Assembly: GCA_031390755.1 (NCBI GenBank)
Contig: JANMTS010000027.1
Location: 10,104 to 74,103 of the forward strand
Direction of reading: 5' to 3'
DNA length: 64,000 nt
DNA from: DATMER01 sp031390755
GTDB taxonomy: Bacteria; Acidobacteriota; Thermoanaerobaculia; Multivoradales; UBA5704
A program made the translations under genes and the position numbers. Position 1 is the first letter of the stretch. The number at the start of each line of letters is the position of its first letter. The notes below the pieces were generated by a model that ran no database searches, was not told the DNA's origin, and saw only the letters and a program-made list of their open reading frames with translations. Below, in pieces: positions 60,890 through 64,000 of the stretch.

Positions 60890-61332
60890 GGGTGGCCTCG
60901 TTCACCGTCCACGCAACCGCAGAGCAGTCGGTCTGCTGGAAGCGTGCGGCGGAGCGGGAGGGTCACAGATCAGCCGGTACGTGGCTGGCAGGGGCAGCGG
61001 ATGCCTATCTCCGAGTGAGGGCCAAGGCGGGCCATCCCTTGCCGTTGGCGTGGCACTACGGACTGTTCCGCGTGCTCCTCATGGACGGACGGGAGATCGA
61101 GGTACGCGGCATGGTCTCCCCGCCGTTCGGGCTCTACCGTGGAACGAGCCACGGACCAGACCGGAACAAGCTCCGCACCCTTGTCCACGTCCCTACCTCA
61201 AGAGTCATCGCCACACTCAAAAGCTCCCGGCAGTGCCGCGCGCTCGCGGCTGAGCTGGCGCCTGTTCTCTTGCGCGGCGAGCTGCCAGACCTCGGTCTGG
61301 TGGTCGAGCGCCACATCCGCGAGCAAGCCTAG
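60886..61332 (+). CDS. Unknown protein, third gene of accessory operon, ribbon-helix-helix-like start
   Basis: A 148-residue protein with GTG start overlapping the previous stop. The N-terminal VASFTVHATAEQSVCWKRAA followed by SAGTWLAGAADAYLR looks like the strand-helix-helix of CopG/RHH-type proteins. The C-terminal half (GLYRGTSHGPDRNKLRTLVH) is unfamiliar. It could be a DNA-binding regulator of the operon; this is inference. Confidence 0.65.
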   Translation: MRVASFTVHATAEQSVCWKRAAEREGHRSAGTWLAGAADAYLRVRAKAGHPLPLAWHYGLFRVLLMDGREIEVRGMVSPPFGLYRGTSHGPDRNKLRTLVHVPTSRVIATLKSSRQCRALAAELAPVLLRGELPDLGLVVERHIREQA

Positions 61333-61385
61333 AATCCCCCGCGGGCGGCGCCTGTACGGACCGCCCGTGTTACCATGGAGCTATT

Positions 61386-61619
61386 ATGCCTAAGCGCCCA
61401 CGCAGGCCCCGCGACCCTAACGAGCTGGCTTTCCAGGTGTTCCAGGAAGCCATCGGGGAGGCTCCGTCGCTGGAGCCGGAGCGGGAGAAGAATCCGGCCG
61501 CCGTCGCACTCGGGAAGCTGGGTGGAGCAAAAGGGGGGAAGGCGCGGGCCGATGCCCTAACCCCTGAGCAGCGCTCGGATATTGCTCGCTTAGCGGCGAG
61601 AGCCCGCTGGAAAAAGTAA
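61386..61619 (+). CDS. Small basic protein, histone-like C-terminus
   Basis: A 77-residue protein. The second half VALGKLGGAKGGKARADALT then RLAARARWKK resembles a widespread small family ending in a Lys/Ala/Arg-rich tail, seen beside mobile and toxin-antitoxin genes. Probably nucleic-acid binding. ATG at 61386, 53 bases after the preceding gene. Confidence 0.7.
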   Translation: MPKRPRRPRDPNELAFQVFQEAIGEAPSLEPEREKNPAAVALGKLGGAKGGKARADALTPEQRSDIARLAARARWKK

Positions 61620-61624
61620 GAAAC

Positions 61625-62088
61625 TCAGGCGGCGCGGGCAATCTCGCGCTCCGCAACGTCCTCGCTGAAGTCGAGCACGAGCTGAATGACATCCTCATCG
61701 CCACGGATCTCATTGTAGTGGTCGACATCCGTTTTTAGCCGACAGCAATCACCGATGATCTGCTCGCGACGCTGGGCAAACGAGTTGGCCATGTGATCGT
61801 GGCCCGCATAGCCGAGAACGCCCCAGATCGTGCTCTGCACACCGCCCCTAGAACGCGTACGGCATGATTGACCCTGTAGTGTCGGCCCTGACTGTCCATC
61901 CGAGTTTCCTCCCGCAGCGCGCTTGCCATCTGCGACGCTAGCTGGTCGTACGGATCGATCAGTGGTAACTCTAAGAGTCCGTTCGAGACCGCCCATTCGA
62001 CAGCTTCCCGCGTTCCGCATGGCCTATGCTCTCGCTCCTGTTCGAACAGATGCCATGCCTCTTGTAGCTGCTCAGCCTTCGTGCTCAT
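61625..62088 (-). pseudogene. Frameshifted gene of an unknown accessory family
   Basis: The N-terminal half is open from 62088 (KAEQLQEAWHLFEQE, AVEWAVSNGLLELPLIDPYD, HYRVNHAVR). The C-terminal half is open in another frame (STIWGVLGYAGHDHMANSFA, QRREQIIGDCCRLKTDVDHY, QLVLDFSEDVAERE). The two join near 61845-61860 at CTAGGGGCGG and together give one continuous protein of about 150 residues, so a single indel breaks it. Its ATG overlaps the stop of the HigA-ImmA gene. Confidence 0.7.
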
Positions 62089-63236
62089 CGGCGTCTTCCT
62101 CCTTCTAGTGGTGGAACCGGTATGGTCTGCCCCCAGCCGTCCGCAATAGCCCCCGGCAGTAGGAATTGGCGCACCTTTGCTTGGTGGCGTACGAGGTAAT
62201 CGTACCGATTCATACGCCGCTGCATTTGGCCAACAACGATCCCTGGATGCCGGTTCGCAAGCCTGGAGAATGCGAGCACGTCTTTCTCGTAGTAGAAGGG
62301 ATGCTTTCTCCGCATGAAGGATTCCATGCGCTCCTTCGGAACACAGAACTCTTCGGCCGCAGCGTTGGCGGCGCGCTCTTCCGGTGGAAGGCTGTTGTTT
62401 GTTGCCGAAGAAGATTCCCCCTCTAGAACATCTAGCATTTCTTCCTTGCGTCCATCGCCCCGTAGAACGTGCTCGATCTCGTGTCGAAGAACAAACCAGA
62501 AGTTGTCGATTTTGTCCCTGCGAAGCGACATTCCAATTACCGGACTATCTCTAAGCCAGAAGCAAACGCCGTCAATCTCGGCGCCGGGAAGCTTCTCCAC
62601 GGCCACGAACCGCACACCGCACTCCATGAGAATCCGCGGGACTTCTCGCGTGGCATCTGGAGAGATCATAAGCGATTCGATTTTGGGCAGGGCTGCGCGA
62701 AGCGCTCTCTCGGAGTAGAGCCTTGAGGCGACCGACCTCGCGACCTGTCGGACCCTGAACAGCCAGGCCAGTTGAGCAGCAGGAATCTCCCGATCTTCGT
62801 ACCGGCTCTTTCTTGCTGCATGCGGCAAGTACGGGATCTCGCTTGCGGTTTCCACCTCGAAGAAATCCGCCAACTGCGACTCAAGAAGGATCGGGTCTGA
62901 CTGCTCAATCCAGCCGCGCCGAATCATTTCGCGAACCGGGAATACACCTTGAAGGGTTCCTCGCATTGCAACGGCAGGGTCAGGCTTCTTGGACTGCGCC
63001 ATGTCGTAGGCCAGTTGCAAGTTAGCGAAGAACTCGGGGGGGACATCAAAGGCGGCGCCAAGCTGCTGAGCCATGTCCGGGCTGATCCCTCGCCGTCCCG
63101 CCAGAATCTGGTTAATCGCCTGTTCTTGTACCCCAAGAATGAAGGCCAAATCCCTCTGCAACCATCCCCTTGCCTCCATTTCCTCTCTGATGTAGAAGCC
63201 GGGATGCTTAGTCCACGTCGCGCTTGTCGTCGCCAT
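62085..63236 (-). CDS. HigA-type antitoxin fused to ImmA/IrrE metallopeptidase domain
   Basis: A 383-residue protein. The N-terminal XRE/HigA HTH (WLQRDLAFILGVQEQAINQI) is joined to a C-terminal ImmA/IrrE domain with zinc motif HEIEH at 252-256 and a later EEFCVP helix. The ATG at 63236 has AAAGGGAG upstream. Follows the HigB toxin by 11 bases. In such fusions the peptidase domain may act on the antitoxin or phage repressor; the role here is inferred. Confidence 0.88.
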   Translation of the reverse strand: MATTSATWTKHPGFYIREEMEARGWLQRDLAFILGVQEQAINQILAGRRGISPDMAQQLGAAFDVPPEFFANLQLAYDMAQSKKPDPAVAMRGTLQGVFPVREMIRRGWIEQSDPILLESQLADFFEVETASEIPYLPHAARKSRYEDREIPAAQLAWLFRVRQVARSVASRLYSERALRAALPKIESLMISPDATREVPRILMECGVRFVAVEKLPGAEIDGVCFWLRDSPVIGMSLRRDKIDNFWFVLRHEIEHVLRGDGRKEEMLDVLEGESSSATNNSLPPEERAANAAAEEFCVPKERMESFMRRKHPFYYEKDVLAFSRLANRHPGIVVGQMQRRMNRYDYLVRHQAKVRQFLLPGAIADGWGQTIPVPPLEGGRRR

Positions 63237-63247
63237 AAAAGCTCCCT

Positions 63248-63541
63248 TTAGTGGTAGTCCTCGACGCCGAGGACGATTAGTTTGTTGGGCACGACCGTTG
63301 TGTCTACGGTCACGATTAGCCGCCATTTTTCATTGATCCGAATTGAACGCTCGTCGGACCTACCGGACAGCTTTTCGTAGTGCAGGCTCTTCCAATTCCT
63401 CAAGACCCTTTCGTCCGGAGCTGCCCGGATGACGACTAGCTTGTCTCGCAGAGAGTTGATTACCGAGACGGGCAGCTTAGTTTTGTGGGCCTCGCTGGTC
63501 TCGACTAGCGCAAGATTCTGGTCTCGGAATTCGATGTCCAT
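63248..63541 (-). CDS. HigB-like toxin (RelE/ParE superfamily)
   Basis: A 97-residue toxin: KLPVSVINSLRDKLVVIRAA and LHYEKLSGRSDERSIRINEK then WRLIV, ending VEDYH. This is the plasmid-maintenance killer (HigB) fold, an mRNA interferase on the ribosome. Full length, in contrast to the remnant at 31241. In an operon with the HigA-ImmA antitoxin. Confidence 0.9.
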   Translation of the reverse strand: MDIEFRDQNLALVETSEAHKTKLPVSVINSLRDKLVVIRAAPDERVLRNWKSLHYEKLSGRSDERSIRINEKWRLIVTVDTTVVPNKLIVLGVEDYH

Positions 63542-63623
63542 TCGCCACCCAGGTGAGGGTACCGGACTTCCAGCAGCCTGTCAATGGCCGACTGAACGCC
63601 ATGCGTTTAACTCTACCTTATGC

Positions 63624-63652
63624 TTGACAGCGCAGGCATCCCGTGAGATAGT
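63624..63652 (+). promoter_or_regulatory. Promoter of the transposase gene, possibly leaderless
   Basis: TTGACA (63624-63629), 17 bases, GATAGT (63647-63652), then only 6 bases to the ATG at 63659. Transcription would start at or next to the A of ATG, so the mRNA may lack a leader. Confidence 0.5.
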
Positions 63653-63658
63653 TGTCGC

Positions 63659-64000
63659 ATGGCAAACGTGCTCAGCACCTCGAAGCGAGTCCAGATCGTG
63701 TCCGCCCTGGTCGAGGGCTGCGGCATCCGCGCCACGGCCCGCATGTGCGATGTCTCGAAGGACACCGTCATGAAGCTGTGGCGGGAGATCGGCGAGGCCT
63801 GCGTCAGCTACCAGGACGCGACCTTCCGGGGCCTCACCTGCAAGCGGCTCCAGGTGGATGAGATTTGGAGCTTCGTCTACGCCAAGGCGAAGAACGTTCC
63901 CGCGGAGAAGGCCGGCCAGTTTGGCTTTGGCGATGTCTGGACGTTCACGGCCATCGACGCGGACACGAAACTGATGCCGTCCTTCCTGGTGGGCTCACGG
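63659..64000 (+). mobile_element. IS1-like transposase, 5' part (runs off the window)
   Basis: 114 codons of a transposase: helix-turn-helix region ALVEGCGIRATARMCDVSKD, then a CKRLQVDEIWSFVYAK segment with the first DDE acidic residues, and GFGDVWTFTAIDADT. This matches IS1-family-like transposases in single-frame form. The right part of the element is outside the window and the terminal inverted repeat cannot be confirmed. Confidence 0.85.

Overview
The window is GC-rich chromosomal DNA from a free-living Gram-negative-type bacterium. Two TonB-dependent receptors, lipoproteins, a beta-barrel-like C-terminus and a PilV/W/X/Y1 minor-pilin operon imply an outer membrane and type IV pili. The gene mix (deoxyhypusine-synthase-like protein, M64 peptidase with a characteristic C-terminal beta domain, peptidase-MA/propeller protein, carboxypeptidase-regulatory domains, heavy type II toxin-antitoxin load) resembles Acidobacteriota, perhaps Thermoanaerobaculia. 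That placement is inference from recalled family distributions; no rRNA is present to settle it.

Layout. 1-4.3 kb is an accessory patch: a tyrosine recombinase, a HIT-family hydrolase, a Phd/VapC module between near-identical 28-bp direct repeats, a nucleotidyltransferase two-gene cassette, and a decayed second copy of the HIT gene. 4.3-16.1 kb holds metabolic and housekeeping genes: class IV aminotransferase, alpha-methylacyl-CoA racemase-like protein, a PAS-GGDEF-EAL regulator, ThiI, a large secreted metallopeptidase/propeller protein coupled to a CDGSH protein, a flippase-like membrane protein and an FAH-family enzyme. 16.1-21.0 kb is a cobalamin-uptake operon (TonB receptor, binding lipoprotein, ATPase, permease, all overlapping) under a cobalamin riboswitch. 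21.1-25.8 kb has a uracil-DNA-glycosylase/thioredoxin pair, a BrnT-like toxin-antitoxin pair, a deoxyhypusine-synthase-like gene, a 16-unit tandem repeat and an XRE regulator/membrane protein pair. 25.9-30.8 kb has an M64 peptidase and an erythromycin-esterase-like protein.

30.9-33.8 kb is a second accessory patch (HigA with a truncated HigB, small membrane proteins, two tandem paralogues of an unknown family) next to three tRNA genes (Arg, Arg, Pro). 34.1-44.0 kb: glycosidase-like lipoprotein/secreted enzyme, a large TonB receptor, YchF, a TPR protein, SelA and a sigma-54 response regulator. 44.1-51.9 kb: minor pilin/PilY1 operon. 52.1-57.2 kb: a six-gene operon (transaldolase-like aldolase, CPBP protease, M20 peptidase, CYTH phosphatase/cyclase fold, sugar nucleotidyltransferase, HAD phosphatase). 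58.2-59.6 kb: an arsenite methyltransferase with a cysteine-rich MarR regulator and two matching operator-like sites. 59.7-64 kb is a third accessory region: a 21-bp tandem array, a tightly coupled unknown operon containing a third member of the unknown paralogue family, a frameshifted gene, a HigB/HigA-ImmA module and a truncated IS1-like transposase.

The strongest unexplained signals are: a 128-nt element present twice on the + strand with conserved ends, compensating stems and a terminator-like 3' end; tandem arrays with 20- and 21-bp units; the unknown three-member protein family; a tetranucleotide repeat that puts the start codon of the response regulator out of frame; a perfect hairpin covering the trxC ribosome-binding site; and matching operator-like sites at arsM and marR.
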